NCBI GenBank assembly: GCA_963676045.1
Contig: OY780938.1
Span: 868,001-932,000, forward strand
Source of the DNA: Methanogranum sp963676045
GTDB taxonomy: Archaea > Thermoplasmatota > Thermoplasmata > Methanomassiliicoccales > Methanomethylophilaceae
DNA length: 64,000 bases
Reading direction: 5' to 3'
Below, in pieces: positions 53,018 to 62,817 of the stretch (position 1 is the first letter of the stretch; every line of letters begins with the position of its first letter). Both the position numbers and the translations under genes were made by a program. The notes beneath the pieces are model-generated. The model made no database searches, was not told the DNA's origin, and saw nothing but the letters and a program-made list of their open reading frames with translations.

Positions 53018-54096
53018 CTCTCCGTACAGCTTATGCATGGGTCTATGGTCATGACCATCATCGTGACGTCGTTGAGGTCGCAACCCTGCAATACCCTCAC
53101 CAATGCAGGTATGTTCGCATTGGTAGGTGTCCTTACGCGCGCCCTGTCCAGATGCTTGGTCCCGTTGCCTTTGACATAATAGAAGGCCTCCCCCCTTGGC
53201 TGTTCTATCCTGAATATGAAATCCCCGACCGGGGGCATTCCCTTCACAGGTATGTTCACTGGGCCCTCTGGCATCCTGTCTATCGCCATGGTTATCAGGT
53301 CTAATGATTGGAATAGCTCCAATACCCTGACCTTGCATCTGGAATAGCAATCTCCTTTGCTCTCCAATATCGGCTCGAACCCCAATTCCTTGTACTTGCC
53401 CAGGTCCAGACATCTTATGTCGTTGTTCACTCCGGAACCCCTTGCCACGGGACCTATGGAACCGAGTTTGATTATGTCGTCCTTCGATAGTTTTCCAACT
53501 CCGCACATCCTGTTCTTCACCGATGTATCATCGAGGAAAACCGATGTTATGGCCTGCAGCTCCTTTCTCATCGTTTTCAATATCACTCCGATCTCGATGA
53601 GGGATTCCTTGGGGACGTCCTTGAATTGTCCGCCTATCTTCGTGAACGAGAGTATGACCCTTCCACCAGTTGTCTTCTCGAATATGTCCAAGATCCTCTC
53701 GCGGAGTCTCCAGCAGTTCATGAAGAGGCTCTCGAATCCCATCGCATCCGCCAAAAGGCCCAACCAAAGCAAGTGGCTGTGCATCCTGGACAGCTCGTGG
53801 AACATGGTGCGCAGGTATTCCGCCCTTTCAGGGACCTCTATCTCCATCAGACCTTCGACTGCCGCTGCATATCCCCAGCTGTGTCCGAAGCTGCATATCC
53901 CGCAGACCCTCTCCATGACATAGCACATGGTCTGATAGTCGTTGTATTCGACCAATCTCTCAAGACCCCTGTGGATGTATCCCACCGATGGTATCGCCCT
54001 TATGACCTTCTCGTCCTCAAGCTCCAGATCGAGATGTATCGGCTCTGGGAGCGCCGGATGCTGCGGGCCGAAGGGGATTATCGTCCTCTTGCCCAT
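53014..54096 (-). CDS. echE: Ech hydrogenase large subunit (EchE, [NiFe] site)
   Basis: A 360-residue catalytic subunit. The nickel ligands are intact: RVCGIC (Cys 65, 68) and DPCISC (Cys 354, 357). This separates it from the related NuoD/FpoD subunits, which lack them. The chain ends three residues after the last Cys (TER); the usual cleavage His is Arg here, as in Ech-type enzymes without C-terminal processing. It reversibly couples ferredoxin oxidation to H2 formation and ion translocation. Confidence 0.96.
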   Translation of the reverse strand: MGKRTIIPFGPQHPALPEPIHLDLELEDEKVIRAIPSVGYIHRGLERLVEYNDYQTMCYVMERVCGICSFGHSWGYAAAVEGLMEIEVPERAEYLRTMFHELSRMHSHLLWLGLLADAMGFESLFMNCWRLRERILDIFEKTTGGRVILSFTKIGGQFKDVPKESLIEIGVILKTMRKELQAITSVFLDDTSVKNRMCGVGKLSKDDIIKLGSIGPVARGSGVNNDIRCLDLGKYKELGFEPILESKGDCYSRCKVRVLELFQSLDLITMAIDRMPEGPVNIPVKGMPPVGDFIFRIEQPRGEAFYYVKGNGTKHLDRARVRTPTNANIPALVRVLQGCDLNDVTMMVMTIDPCISCTER

Positions 54097-54097
54097 A

Positions 54098-54469
54098 TCA
54101 CTCGACCCCCTTCTTGGCTTCTGTCTTCCATGGCGTCTTGGATGCCAATCTGAAGAAATTGCCCTTGTAATCCAACACGAGATCGGTGAACTCTACACCG
54201 AAGAGGTCATGGACCTCGTTCTCGAATATGAATGCGGACCAGAAATGCCCTGTTATGCTCTGCAGGACCATGTTTTCCGGGACCTGCACCCTGTAATTGA
54301 TCATGACGAGGTCCTTGTCGAATGAGTACAACAACTCGGTCCTCCCCTCCTTGGATGTGGCGCATATCTGGACCACTCTGTATCCTTCCTTCGCGAGTGC
54401 CTCGGCCTTCGACGATATCTCCGAATATGGCAGATCGACTATGCTCGTGGACTCATTGGACTTTGTCAT
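54098..54469 (-). CDS. echD: Ech hydrogenase subunit D (NuoC-like)
   Basis: A 123-residue NuoC/30-kDa-type subunit; GHFWSAFIFENEVHDLFGVE (about 77-96) is the family signature. The ATG at 54469 has GGAGGTG 8-15 bases ahead of it, inside the end of echC. One base pair separates its stop from echE. Confidence 0.92.
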   Translation of the reverse strand: MTKSNESTSIVDLPYSEISSKAEALAKEGYRVVQICATSKEGRTELLYSFDKDLVMINYRVQVPENMVLQSITGHFWSAFIFENEVHDLFGVEFTDLVLDYKGNFFRLASKTPWKTEAKKGVE

Positions 54470-54908
54470 CCTTGACACCTCCTTCCTTCATCGCCTTGCG
54501 CTTCTCTTCCAATATCCCCAAGGCCTTGACCACTCCATCTATTATCGCCTCTGGCCTTGCGGCGCATCCGGGAACGTAGATGTCGACGGGTATCACCTTG
54601 TCGGTCCCTCCCAGCACGTTGTAGCACTTCTTGAAGACCCCTCCGGATGTCGCACATATCCCGATCGCGACGACCACCTTCGGATCCGGCATCTGCTCGT
54701 ATATCTGCCTTATGACATTGCGATTCTGCTGATTCACAGACCCTGTCACGAGGAATACATCCGCCTGCTTCGGGTTACCGGTGTTCACTATGCCGAACCT
54801 TTCGAGATCATATAAAGGGGTCAGGCATGCCAGGACCTCTATGTCACAACCATTGCAGCTGGACCCATCATAATGTATAATCCACGGCGACTTTGTTGAA
54901 TATGACAT
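54453..54908 (-). CDS. echC: Ech hydrogenase small subunit (EchC, [4Fe-4S])
   Basis: A 151-residue NuoB-like subunit holding the cluster proximal to the [NiFe] site. The ligands are in SSCNGCDIEVLAC (Cys 18, 21), a Cys in FKKCYNVLGG, and PGCAARPE near residue 118. It overlaps echD by 17 bp and follows echB by 12 bp. Confidence 0.95.
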   Translation of the reverse strand: MSYSTKSPWIIHYDGSSCNGCDIEVLACLTPLYDLERFGIVNTGNPKQADVFLVTGSVNQQNRNVIRQIYEQMPDPKVVVAIGICATSGGVFKKCYNVLGGTDKVIPVDIYVPGCAARPEAIIDGVVKALGILEEKRKAMKEGGVKDDKVQ

Positions 54909-54920
54909 TTTCCATCCTCC

Positions 54921-55790
54921 TCAGAACACCCACATCAGAAGTGCGATGTTCACAATCCCCAGCACCAAGGCGACCGCCCAAGAGCTCTTGAGCGCCACCT
55001 GCCATTTCATCCTTGCGAAGCTATTGTCGATGAAGGTCTCCAAGAAGAAGACCGCCACTGCCACGACAAGGCCGATCGCATATCCCCACCACATCCCGTT
55101 GCAGAAGAACAGGAACACTATCCCGAGCAGCATTATGTTCTCGTACCAATGGGCCACCTCCACATATGCCAGCGTCCTTCCTGAGAACTCGGTGGTCAAT
55201 CCCTTGACCAGGTCCTGGTGCGCATGATGGGAGGTGCTCAGGTCGAACGGGGATTTCCTGAATTTGATCGTCAATATGAATACGAATCCCACGAATATGC
55301 CGATCATCGTCAAGAACGGCATGTCCTTGACGTCGATTATGTCCGACACATTGAAACTGCCGGCCACCAGATAGAACCCTATCATCGTCAACAGCACCAT
55401 CGGCTCGTATGCCATTATCTGATAGAGCTCCCTCTCAGCGCCGACCTGCGAATATACGGAATTCGAAGAATACGCTGCCAATACCAGGAACACATTCGCC
55501 AACGTCAACGTGAATATCGTCAACAGGAGGTCCCCGCCGGCGAAGAATATGCAACCTGATATCACAACGAACAGAAGGAAACAGATTACATAGTAATCCT
55601 GGACCTTGTTCACCGTCACCTGGTCCTTCTCCATCAGCTTCCTGACATCGTAATACGGCTGCAGTATGGGCGGGCCGATTCTGCTTTGCATCCTCGCACT
55701 CAGTTTCCTATCCAGTCCGGCCAATATGCACCCTATCAGAGGGGCGATCACCAGAAATGCCGCGACGGATGCGATCATCAGTACGTTCAT
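54921..55790 (-). CDS. echB: Ech hydrogenase membrane subunit B (NuoH-like)
   Basis: A 289-residue membrane protein of about eight helices, homologous to NuoH. LDRKLSARMQSRIGPPILQP (about 27-46) is the NuoH-like loop contacting the peripheral arm. ERELYQIMAYEPMVLL and SPFDLSTSHHAHQDLVKGL hold conserved acids and His. It overlaps echA by 4 bp. Confidence 0.95.
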   Translation of the reverse strand: MNVLMIASVAAFLVIAPLIGCILAGLDRKLSARMQSRIGPPILQPYYDVRKLMEKDQVTVNKVQDYYVICFLLFVVISGCIFFAGGDLLLTIFTLTLANVFLVLAAYSSNSVYSQVGAERELYQIMAYEPMVLLTMIGFYLVAGSFNVSDIIDVKDMPFLTMIGIFVGFVFILTIKFRKSPFDLSTSHHAHQDLVKGLTTEFSGRTLAYVEVAHWYENIMLLGIVFLFFCNGMWWGYAIGLVVAVAVFFLETFIDNSFARMKWQVALKSSWAVALVLGIVNIALLMWVF

Positions 55791-57700
55791 GAGGTCACGC
55801 CCCCGATTATGAGTAAGAATCCGATGACCAGGATGGCTATCGTGACGACCGTGCCTATCTTGCCGATCCTGTCCTCACCGAACCATTCCTCCATGTACCA
55901 ATTCCTCAGGGTGACATTGACATTCGCGCCCATCGATCCGACATAAGATGCATTGTCCCCGTTGTTTATGCCGCTCATGTAATTGTCCTTTACCTTCTTC
56001 TTTGTCTTATTGAAGAATGGAATAGGCACCACGATCATGAATGCCAGCATCGCCAACAACACGCATACGTAGGCTGTGCCGAACGTAGCGAATATAGGAT
56101 CCACCGGCTGACCGAAGACGCTCAGCAGATATGGCGACAATACATCCGCGGATATCAATGGGAATGTGAAGCATATCGCTATCACGGATATCGCCAATAT
56201 CCCCAATACTGACCATTCCTCCTTGTGGACCGGCCCTTCGATGTTCTCGCTCTTCGATATGACGGCGACCATCTTCCCCAGCCATTTCCCCCAATAGAAC
56301 AATGTCACTGCGCTTCCGAAACAGATGCAGGCGATCAATATCAGATTCTGCGAATCCACGAACGATATCATCGCCGCCCATTTCGATATCAGCATACCGA
56401 ATGGCGCTAGGAACATCCCGGCTATGCCTATTATCATCAATGCCGATAGCTTCGGCATCCTCGAGAACAATCCATCCATGTCCTCTATGTCCCTGCTGCC
56501 TATCTGATGCTCGGCGGTTCCGACGCATAGGAACAGCATGGATTTGGTCACCGCGTGGAATATCAATATCATTATGCCTGCCCACAAGGCCTCGTATGTG
56601 CCGACCGCACCACAAGCGGCTATCAAACCTAAGTTTGCTATGGTAGAGTATGCCAGTACCCTCTTGGCGTTGCTCTGCGATATGGCTGCCATCGAGGCCA
56701 GAAGGAATGTTATCCCTCCTATGCACATCACCATGTACCCTACGGTGTTGTCCCCATACATAGGCGATAATTTCAATATCAGGAAAACACCGGCCTTGAC
56801 CATCGTGGATGAATGCAACAAGGCCGATGTTGGGGTGGGGGCCACCATAGCACCCAGCAGCCAGCTGTGGAAGGGCATCAATGCTGCCTTCACTATACCT
56901 GCGATGGACAGCAGCCCTACGATCAACATCACATACATCGCACCGGAATCCAGACTCAGAAGTTCGTCCAGTTCGATCACGCCATACTGCGTGCTCAGGA
57001 CGATCAAAGCCAGGATGAATGCGATCCCGCCGATCAGATTCAATGTTATCTGCCTGAATGAATTCTTTATCGCCTCTTCCGTCCTTGTGAATCCGATCAA
57101 TGCGAAAGAACAGAGGGTTGTGACCTCCCAGAAGAAGAACATCCACATCAGGTTGTTGGATGTCACTATACCGAACATCGCGGATAGGAATATGAACATC
57201 AGGAAGAAGAACCATGGTCTCCTGTCCTTATCGTCTGGATGGTGCTTCTGGAAATCCTTCATGTATCCGAGTGAATAGACGCATATCAGACTGCCGACCA
57301 CACCGACGATCAATATCATTATTATTGAGAGTTGATCAATATAGAGGTTGTTGGACACCTCGATATCATGTGACTGGGTGAGCTCGAACCATATTATGAA
57401 GACCAATTGAACGAATGAAAGTACAGATGCTATGTATTTCTTGTATTTCACTCCCAATATTATGACGGCGATCGAGAGGATTATCTCCATCGCGAACATG
57501 GACCAATCGATCAGTTCGCTGTCGATGTCGAAATAAGTAGTACCGCCGCCCAGAAATCTCATCGCAACATATACCGAGACCGCGATTATCAGTGCCGCCC
57601 CAGGTATGACGATGGCCTTCCTCGCGTTATCGCTCCTCGCAAAAAGTAAAAGGACAGCGATTATCACTGGAAGTATCAGTAAGAACAATACTGAATCCAT
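55787..57700 (-). CDS. echA: Ech hydrogenase membrane subunit A (antiporter-like)
   Basis: A 637-residue NuoL/MrpA-like ion-pumping subunit with about 16 helices. MFFFWEVTTLCSFALIGFTR has the conserved Glu of helix 5, and MPFHSWLLGAMVAPTPTSAL (about 273-292) has the helix-8 Lys/His region. It is the first gene of echABCDEF, so the hydrogenase is a full six-subunit complex. A 97-bp AT-rich leader precedes the ATG. Confidence 0.95.
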   Translation of the reverse strand: MDSVLFLLILPVIIAVLLLFARSDNARKAIVIPGAALIIAVSVYVAMRFLGGGTTYFDIDSELIDWSMFAMEIILSIAVIILGVKYKKYIASVLSFVQLVFIIWFELTQSHDIEVSNNLYIDQLSIIMILIVGVVGSLICVYSLGYMKDFQKHHPDDKDRRPWFFFLMFIFLSAMFGIVTSNNLMWMFFFWEVTTLCSFALIGFTRTEEAIKNSFRQITLNLIGGIAFILALIVLSTQYGVIELDELLSLDSGAMYVMLIVGLLSIAGIVKAALMPFHSWLLGAMVAPTPTSALLHSSTMVKAGVFLILKLSPMYGDNTVGYMVMCIGGITFLLASMAAISQSNAKRVLAYSTIANLGLIAACGAVGTYEALWAGIMILIFHAVTKSMLFLCVGTAEHQIGSRDIEDMDGLFSRMPKLSALMIIGIAGMFLAPFGMLISKWAAMISFVDSQNLILIACICFGSAVTLFYWGKWLGKMVAVISKSENIEGPVHKEEWSVLGILAISVIAICFTFPLISADVLSPYLLSVFGQPVDPIFATFGTAYVCVLLAMLAFMIVVPIPFFNKTKKKVKDNYMSGINNGDNASYVGSMGANVNVTLRNWYMEEWFGEDRIGKIGTVVTIAILVIGFLLIIGGVTS

Positions 57701-57831
57701 GGTATGTATTCAGGTTGTGCGTATAAATATGGTCGCATCAGATTGATGCACAGATCTGAAAAATCCATGAAACCACTCCGAATAGATGTTATAAGAAGTC
57801 CATTATCGTCAAAATTCAAAAGATGTATGAG

Positions 57832-57904
57832 TGGACAGGGCGAGATTTGAACTCGCGGCCTCTACAATGCCAATGTAGCGATCTTCCAACTGATCTACCT
57901 GCCC
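57832..57904 (-). tRNA. tRNA-Ala (GGC)
   Basis: The acceptor GGGCAGG pairs with CCTGTCC, including the G3-U70 wobble that identifies alanine tRNAs. The anticodon stem CTACA/TGTAG holds TTGGCAT, giving GGC. The T arm is GCGAG-TTCAAAT-CTCGC. CCA is not encoded. Confidence 0.96.
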
Positions 57905-57935
57905 AGTTGATAGTCGGTGCATTAAGTGTTCGTTA

Positions 57936-59366
57936 TTAAAGCTTTCCAATGGCTGGACCAAACTTCACATTCAAGGTGGATTGGAACCTCTCCTTCTCAC
58001 CTGGGATGCGCGTCGGGTATTCTCCGTTTATGCATGCCAGGCACAACTCGTTCTTGGGCTTCCTTATCGCCTCTACAAGCCCGGTTATGCTGATGTATCC
58101 CAATGAGTCGGCGCCTATTATCTGCCTTATCTCATCGATACTGTGCTTATTGGCAATGAATTGCTCTCTCGATTTCATGTCCACGCCATAGTAGCATGGA
58201 GCTATTACCGGAGGACTTCCCACACGGACATGGACCTCTTTTGCGCCTGCCTCCCTTAACATGGAGATCAGTTTCTTCAGTGTCGTCCCTCTCACTACAC
58301 TGTCATCTACTATCAGGAGACGCTTGCCTTCGACAGTGCTCTTTATGGGATTCATCTTCATCGAGACCGCCATCTCCCTTTCCTTCTGGTCCGGAAGGAT
58401 GAATGTCCTCTCAGCGAAACGATTCTTCATGAATCCTTCCTCATAGGGTATTCCCGATGCGATCGAGAATCCTATGGCGTGTGCACGCCCTGAATCGGGG
58501 ACGGGCATTATTATATCCACATCGGCTGGGCATTCCCTTGCCAATATCTCCCCGATACTCTTCCTGACATCATAGACCTCTCTGCCGTCTATGACCGAAT
58601 CCGGCCTTGCAAAATAGACCCATTCGAACATGCAATATGCTTTTTGCCTTGAATCTATGAAACCGCCGTGCGAGACCACACTGTCCTTGCTTATCTCGAC
58701 GATCTCGCCAGGAAGGACGTCCCTGACGAATTTCCCTCTGAGTGCATCTATGGCCGCACTCTCTGATACCAGCATGTAACCATCATCGATCTTGCCTATG
58801 CAAAGGGGCCTGAGGCCGTATGGGTCCCTTATACCGAACAATCTGCCGTTCAGGAGTATGGTCATCGCGTACGACGCCTCGACCTCGCTCATCATGACCT
58901 TGATCGCCCTTATGGGGTCCTTGTATTCGGCCAGATATCTCACTAGGATGTTGGTGGCCAATTCCGTATCGGAATCCGTGAGAAGCGACATGCCCTCTGC
59001 GAGATAATGCTCTCTGAGTTCCTTGAAATTGGTAATATCGCCATTGTGGGCGACCGCCACAGTACCAAAACTAGATGTGACTGTGAAAGGTTGGGCGTTC
59101 ATGACGCCTTTGGACCCTGTCGTAGAATATCTGACATGCCCTATACCGACCTTGCCCTCAAGACCGGTCAACTTATCCTTGCTCAATGCAACTTGGACCA
59201 GACCGTTGTTCTTGACGGTCTGGATCCCAGTTCCACAAAAAATCGAGAGACCTGCACTTTCCTGTCCGCGGTGCTGAATTATCATGAGGGACTTCTGCAA
59301 AGCAGGAACAACGTTGTAGGAGGCTGCTATGCCCACGACACCGCATTTGTGTTCAGGTCCCGTCAT
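57936..59366 (-). CDS. purF: Amidophosphoribosyltransferase
   Basis: A 476-residue enzyme of the first step of purine synthesis. After a short propeptide (MTGPEHK) comes the N-terminal nucleophile Cys 8 in CGVVGIAA. IIQHRGQESAGLSIF belongs to the glutaminase domain. The PRPP loop is LLIVDDSVVRGTT (about 350-362). Extra Cys (KAYCMFEW, and CLACINGEYP near the C terminus) match the [4Fe-4S]-containing B. subtilis-type enzyme. It follows lsm and rpl37e on one strand. Confidence 0.96.
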   Translation of the reverse strand: MTGPEHKCGVVGIAASYNVVPALQKSLMIIQHRGQESAGLSIFCGTGIQTVKNNGLVQVALSKDKLTGLEGKVGIGHVRYSTTGSKGVMNAQPFTVTSSFGTVAVAHNGDITNFKELREHYLAEGMSLLTDSDTELATNILVRYLAEYKDPIRAIKVMMSEVEASYAMTILLNGRLFGIRDPYGLRPLCIGKIDDGYMLVSESAAIDALRGKFVRDVLPGEIVEISKDSVVSHGGFIDSRQKAYCMFEWVYFARPDSVIDGREVYDVRKSIGEILARECPADVDIIMPVPDSGRAHAIGFSIASGIPYEEGFMKNRFAERTFILPDQKEREMAVSMKMNPIKSTVEGKRLLIVDDSVVRGTTLKKLISMLREAGAKEVHVRVGSPPVIAPCYYGVDMKSREQFIANKHSIDEIRQIIGADSLGYISITGLVEAIRKPKNELCLACINGEYPTRIPGEKERFQSTLNVKFGPAIGKL

Positions 59367-59376
59367 TTGTATCAGC

Positions 59377-59547
59377 TTATTCGCGAAGTTTGGCCCAGGT
59401 GTAACTTCTCAATTTCGCAGTCTTTCCGTATCCACAGGAAGCACAGACACCCTTCCTTGCATGGTACGAACGTTTTCCGCACCTGCGGCATGGGATGTGT
59501 GTCTTATTCGAGTTGTGTCTTCCCTTTGCTGATGTTCCCGTTCCCAT
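59377..59547 (-). CDS. rpl37e: Ribosomal protein eL37
   Basis: A 56-residue zinc-ribbon ribosomal protein. MGTGTSAKGRHNSNKTHIPC begins as expected, and the ribbon is CRRCGKRSYHARKGVCASCG. The ATG at 59547 is preceded by AAGGAGACGAT. It lies 13 bp after lsm and 10 bp before purF, the conserved archaeal order. Confidence 0.95.
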   Translation of the reverse strand: MGTGTSAKGRHNSNKTHIPCRRCGKRSYHARKGVCASCGYGKTAKLRSYTWAKLRE

Positions 59548-59560
59548 TTTAATCGTCTCC

Positions 59561-59785
59561 TTATGGTGAAATGTAAATAACGTTGTCCCCGCGGACAATG
59601 ACCAAGCTGATCTTCCTTACTGGATTGCCATCGTAGAACTCCTCAGCGTTCTTGAGTACCACATTCATGTGTGGGTCGTATCCGTCAAGGACTCCCCTGT
59701 ACTCCCTTTTACCTTTAAGCTCGACGATAACATTCTTGTTAGACGCCTGACTGAGGATTGTCAATGGTTTCATCATGTTAGCCAC
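59561..59785 (-). CDS. Sm-like archaeal protein (Lsm)
   Basis: A 74-residue Sm fold. Sm1 spans KNVIVELKGKREYRGVLDGY with HMNVVL after it, and Sm2 is SLVIVRGDNVIYISP at the C terminus. It forms a heptameric RNA-binding ring. It is the first gene of the lsm-rpl37e-purF unit, with a TATA-like element in the 68-bp leader. Confidence 0.95.
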   Translation of the reverse strand: MANMMKPLTILSQASNKNVIVELKGKREYRGVLDGYDPHMNVVLKNAEEFYDGNPVRKISLVIVRGDNVIYISP

Positions 59786-59853
59786 TTACCTTCTCCATAT
59801 TGGATTTAGTATTTGAAGGTTATTCTAATCGCGCATTCTATCTTATAGAGGGC

Positions 59854-60975
59854 TCAGACGAAAGCTCCTATGGCTGGAGCGTCCAAACGGTCCATGTCGT
59901 AGAATATTATGGCCTCTTTGATCCCATTAGCACCCATCCCGGAACCTGTGAAATGGTCCAGCATCGAGGCCCTCCACATGAGGTCCAGTATCGTTGTGGA
60001 AAGACAGCCGTAGTATGCATTGGCCATGTCATCCTCGTAATCGTTGTAGTCCATCAAGGAGAATACGCTTCCCATGAAACTGTCCCTGCCGTTCAATGTC
60101 CTTATGTAGTCCGCCAAGACCTTTGCCCCGCCTTCATCCAACGGCTTTAATGGTATTTCCTCCACGCTGGCGATGCCTTTGTCCTCCAGGTCACCCTCGT
60201 CGCTGAGCACCTTCCACCTTATCTTATCATCATTTGCCATGAAGATGTTCCAATTCCAATTCTGATCGCAATACACCGGCGCATTCAAAGGGTCCTTCGT
60301 GGCCATCGATTCGAGCGCTGACTCCCTTGCTGCTATCTCCAGTTCTGGTATGTCCGGCCTGAGTTCCCTTTGAAGGCTGTCAAGGGTCATGACCGGTTCG
60401 ATCTGCGAGAGCTCCATGACTTTGCTTATATAACCCAGATCTGTGAAGTTGGTGAGATTCTCGGACACGTTCATACGGAGTATCGATTGGTCAGACAGTA
60501 TCCCCGCCTCCCTGCAATTCGAATAGAACTGGGAATACACCGCCTTCGATTCTAGGAGGGCCTTCGATATCCTCTTGTCGGCCCTTGACACGATATCCTT
60601 GGCCTCGGCAAACGCATCGTTGCCGTTGCCTGTCCATACGCCTCTGCAGGACAGGTCCAGCTCCACCTTCACCCTGTCGCTCACATATATGTGGTATGGG
60701 AATTGCCTGCAATATGCCGTCCTGTGATCGTATACCTTGCATTTTCTGGTGCCATTCGAAAGGAACGCGCATGACCCGTGGCCCTTCTTCATCGCCAATG
60801 CCATATACGGCTCGTCCCCTTTGCTCATCACCATGCTCTCAGGATATTTCTCCCTGAAGAACAACCTCTCCTCTGGAAGTACCTCCGGCTGACAGAGACA
60901 GCACAGGCCGCACCCCTCAGGGCATTCGACCTTTTTTCCAACAACATCAGAATAATCAATTTCATATTCAGCCAA
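59854..60975 (-). CDS. YkgJ-family cysteine-cluster protein
   Basis: A protein of about 373 residues. The YkgJ metal or Fe-S cluster motif is CPEGCGLCCLC (about 19-29), continued by CKVYDHRTAYCRQFPY (about 103-118). The C-terminal 200 residues are not recognised. TTG at 60975 is chosen because GGAGAGGAT lies just upstream and it overlaps the dihydroorotase stop. GTG codons at about 61000 are alternatives that add nine residues. Its chemistry is unknown. Confidence 0.8.
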   Translation of the reverse strand: MAEYEIDYSDVVGKKVECPEGCGLCCLCQPEVLPEERLFFREKYPESMVMSKGDEPYMALAMKKGHGSCAFLSNGTRKCKVYDHRTAYCRQFPYHIYVSDRVKVELDLSCRGVWTGNGNDAFAEAKDIVSRADKRISKALLESKAVYSQFYSNCREAGILSDQSILRMNVSENLTNFTDLGYISKVMELSQIEPVMTLDSLQRELRPDIPELEIAARESALESMATKDPLNAPVYCDQNWNWNIFMANDDKIRWKVLSDEGDLEDKGIASVEEIPLKPLDEGGAKVLADYIRTLNGRDSFMGSVFSLMDYNDYEDDMANAYYGCLSTTILDLMWRASMLDHFTGSGMGANGIKEAIIFYDMDRLDAPAIGAFV

Positions 60976-62230
60976 ACATATCCTCTCCGATACGGTCACC
61001 ACAGAACTCCCCGTCCTTCATCTGTACATCTCCCCTTATCATGACTGTATCGGGGAATATCGCATCCATGCCAACATAGGGGGAGTGCCCTGCTTTGCTA
61101 TGGAGTTTCCTTATATCTACCTTGGTGACCTTCCTCAGGTCGAATATGCAGAAATCGGCATCGTATCCGACGGCTATCCTCCCCTTTCTCATGTCGAAGG
61201 CCTTTCCAGGATTCTCGGCGCCCATCATCACTGCCTGGGACAAAGGCAGAGTGTCCTTCCTGACCATATTCATGATTATGGGCATCGTGGTCTCAACCCC
61301 TGGTATGCCTCCCGGCGCAGAATCGAAATCCTGTGATTTATCGGAAAGGGTATGGGGCGCATGATCGCTTCCGAACATCGTTGCCTTCCCTGAAAGGAAC
61401 GCCTTCCATAGTTTGTCCCTGGTATCTGGGTCCCTTATCGGAGGGTTGACCTTGTATTCGGCGGTCGTATTGCGCTCTACGTCGAATAACAGATGGTGGA
61501 GGGTCACCTCCGTAGTGAAACCATATGATGATGCCAGGTCCAGACTCTCGACGTTCGTGTTGTGGCATATGTTTATCTTGGACCCCTTGTAACGACCCAG
61601 ACGCCTTATCGCATTGTGCTCTGCCTCCGCTGGGCGATTCCTCAGATGGTCCCTTGTGCACTTCTCTGCATCCCTGAGTATCATCCTGTCGTCCTCCGCG
61701 TGTACGCTCAGCCTCTTGTTGGTGATCTGTATGTCCTTTACCACCTGGGATATCTCATCGTCATCGTTCATCAGGATGTTGCCCGTTGTGGAGCCCATGA
61801 ACAACTTGAAACCTGGAACGTATGGCGCCATCAGACCTATCTTGGCACCGGGGGTCACGGCCGCGAAAAGACCGTAATCGACGTGTGCCTTCTTCCTGAC
61901 CGTGGACTTCTTGGACATCAGCGTGTCCAGATTGGATACAGGGGGTTTTGTGTTCGGCATATCCAGTATGCATGTCACGCCTCCATGAACCGCAGACAGG
62001 GTGCCTGATGAGAAATCCTCCTTCTCCGTCATCCCTGGATCCCTGAAATGCACATGCGGGTCCATGAAACCTGGAAGTATAATCTTGCTCGTCCCGACAT
62101 CCAATCTCTCGTCACCGCCGCGGGCCATCCTTCCTACGGAGACTATCTTCCCTCCGCTGATCCCTATCTGGGAATATGACAATTCCCCGTTGATGAAGGC
62201 CCTTCCCTCGATGACTTTATCCATTTGCAT
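60968..62230 (-). CDS. pyrC: Dihydroorotase
   Basis: A 420-residue class I dihydroorotase of pyrimidine synthesis. The metal motif is GFMDPHVHFRDPG (about 54-66), with later ligands in SVHAEDD, ICHNTN and GSDHAPHT (about 316-323). The ATG at 62230 overlaps the AMMECR1 stop (TAATG) and has GGTGAGG ahead of it. Confidence 0.94.
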   Translation of the reverse strand: MQMDKVIEGRAFINGELSYSQIGISGGKIVSVGRMARGGDERLDVGTSKIILPGFMDPHVHFRDPGMTEKEDFSSGTLSAVHGGVTCILDMPNTKPPVSNLDTLMSKKSTVRKKAHVDYGLFAAVTPGAKIGLMAPYVPGFKLFMGSTTGNILMNDDDEISQVVKDIQITNKRLSVHAEDDRMILRDAEKCTRDHLRNRPAEAEHNAIRRLGRYKGSKINICHNTNVESLDLASSYGFTTEVTLHHLLFDVERNTTAEYKVNPPIRDPDTRDKLWKAFLSGKATMFGSDHAPHTLSDKSQDFDSAPGGIPGVETTMPIIMNMVRKDTLPLSQAVMMGAENPGKAFDMRKGRIAVGYDADFCIFDLRKVTKVDIRKLHSKAGHSPYVGMDAIFPDTVMIRGDVQMKDGEFCGDRIGEDMFG

Positions 62231-62817
62231 TATATCCTCACCACTTCGCCATAAGGCATCTTCTCTGAGAAGACCTCGCCTTTGAAATTCCAAACGCGCA
62301 CGCCCTCCTTCTTCCAGGCATCCCTGTTCAGTCCTGCCTTGAAGGATAACGCATCGAACATCTGCTGCTTATTCCATCCCTGCTCAGGAGCGACCTGGGG
62401 TAGGAAAAGGGCCCTTCTGCCTGTACATTCCATTATTACGCCATCCCTTACAAGCTCTATCTGGGATAGCAGCTCATCCTTGTCTTTGAACTTCAATTCA
62501 ACGGGCGGGGTCAACACGGTCACCTCGACCGTGCATCCTCTCGCCTCCCTCAATGTGAGGTCGTGGAACCTTGGATCGTGGCATGCCGACGATGCGGCAT
62601 TCAGCAGCGCCTCGGCCAATGAAAAGACCGGCTCTGGGATACCGATGCAACCTCTCAATTCACCAGAAGGATACCACGATATGGTGACGAATACCCCGCT
62701 CTTCTGTGAGAATGAGTCGGGTAAAGGCGGTTCCGCATGCTTGCCAGAACTCTCGGCGTCGATCACGATGCGGGCTGCCTTTACCGCTGTCTTTCCCTCT
62801 TCATCCGTCAGGGTCAT
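62230..62817 (-). CDS. AMMECR1-domain protein
   Basis: A 195-residue AMMECR1 protein. The family signature lies in GELRGCIGIPEPV (about 52-64), followed by ARGCTVEVTVLTPP and the late ALFLPQVAPEQGWNKQQMFD. Function is unknown in archaea, where a link to tetrapyrrole or nucleotide metabolism is not established. It overlaps both neighbours. Confidence 0.93.
   Translation of the reverse strand: MTLTDEEGKTAVKAARIVIDAESSGKHAEPPLPDSFSQKSGVFVTISWYPSGELRGCIGIPEPVFSLAEALLNAASSACHDPRFHDLTLREARGCTVEVTVLTPPVELKFKDKDELLSQIELVRDGVIMECTGRRALFLPQVAPEQGWNKQQMFDALSFKAGLNRDAWKKEGVRVWNFKGEVFSEKMPYGEVVRI

Noticed and set aside
53018..53506. A long upstream extension of the echF frame inside echE.
   Set aside because: It is an out-of-frame reading of echE; the ATGA overlap at 53014-53017 fixes the true echF start.
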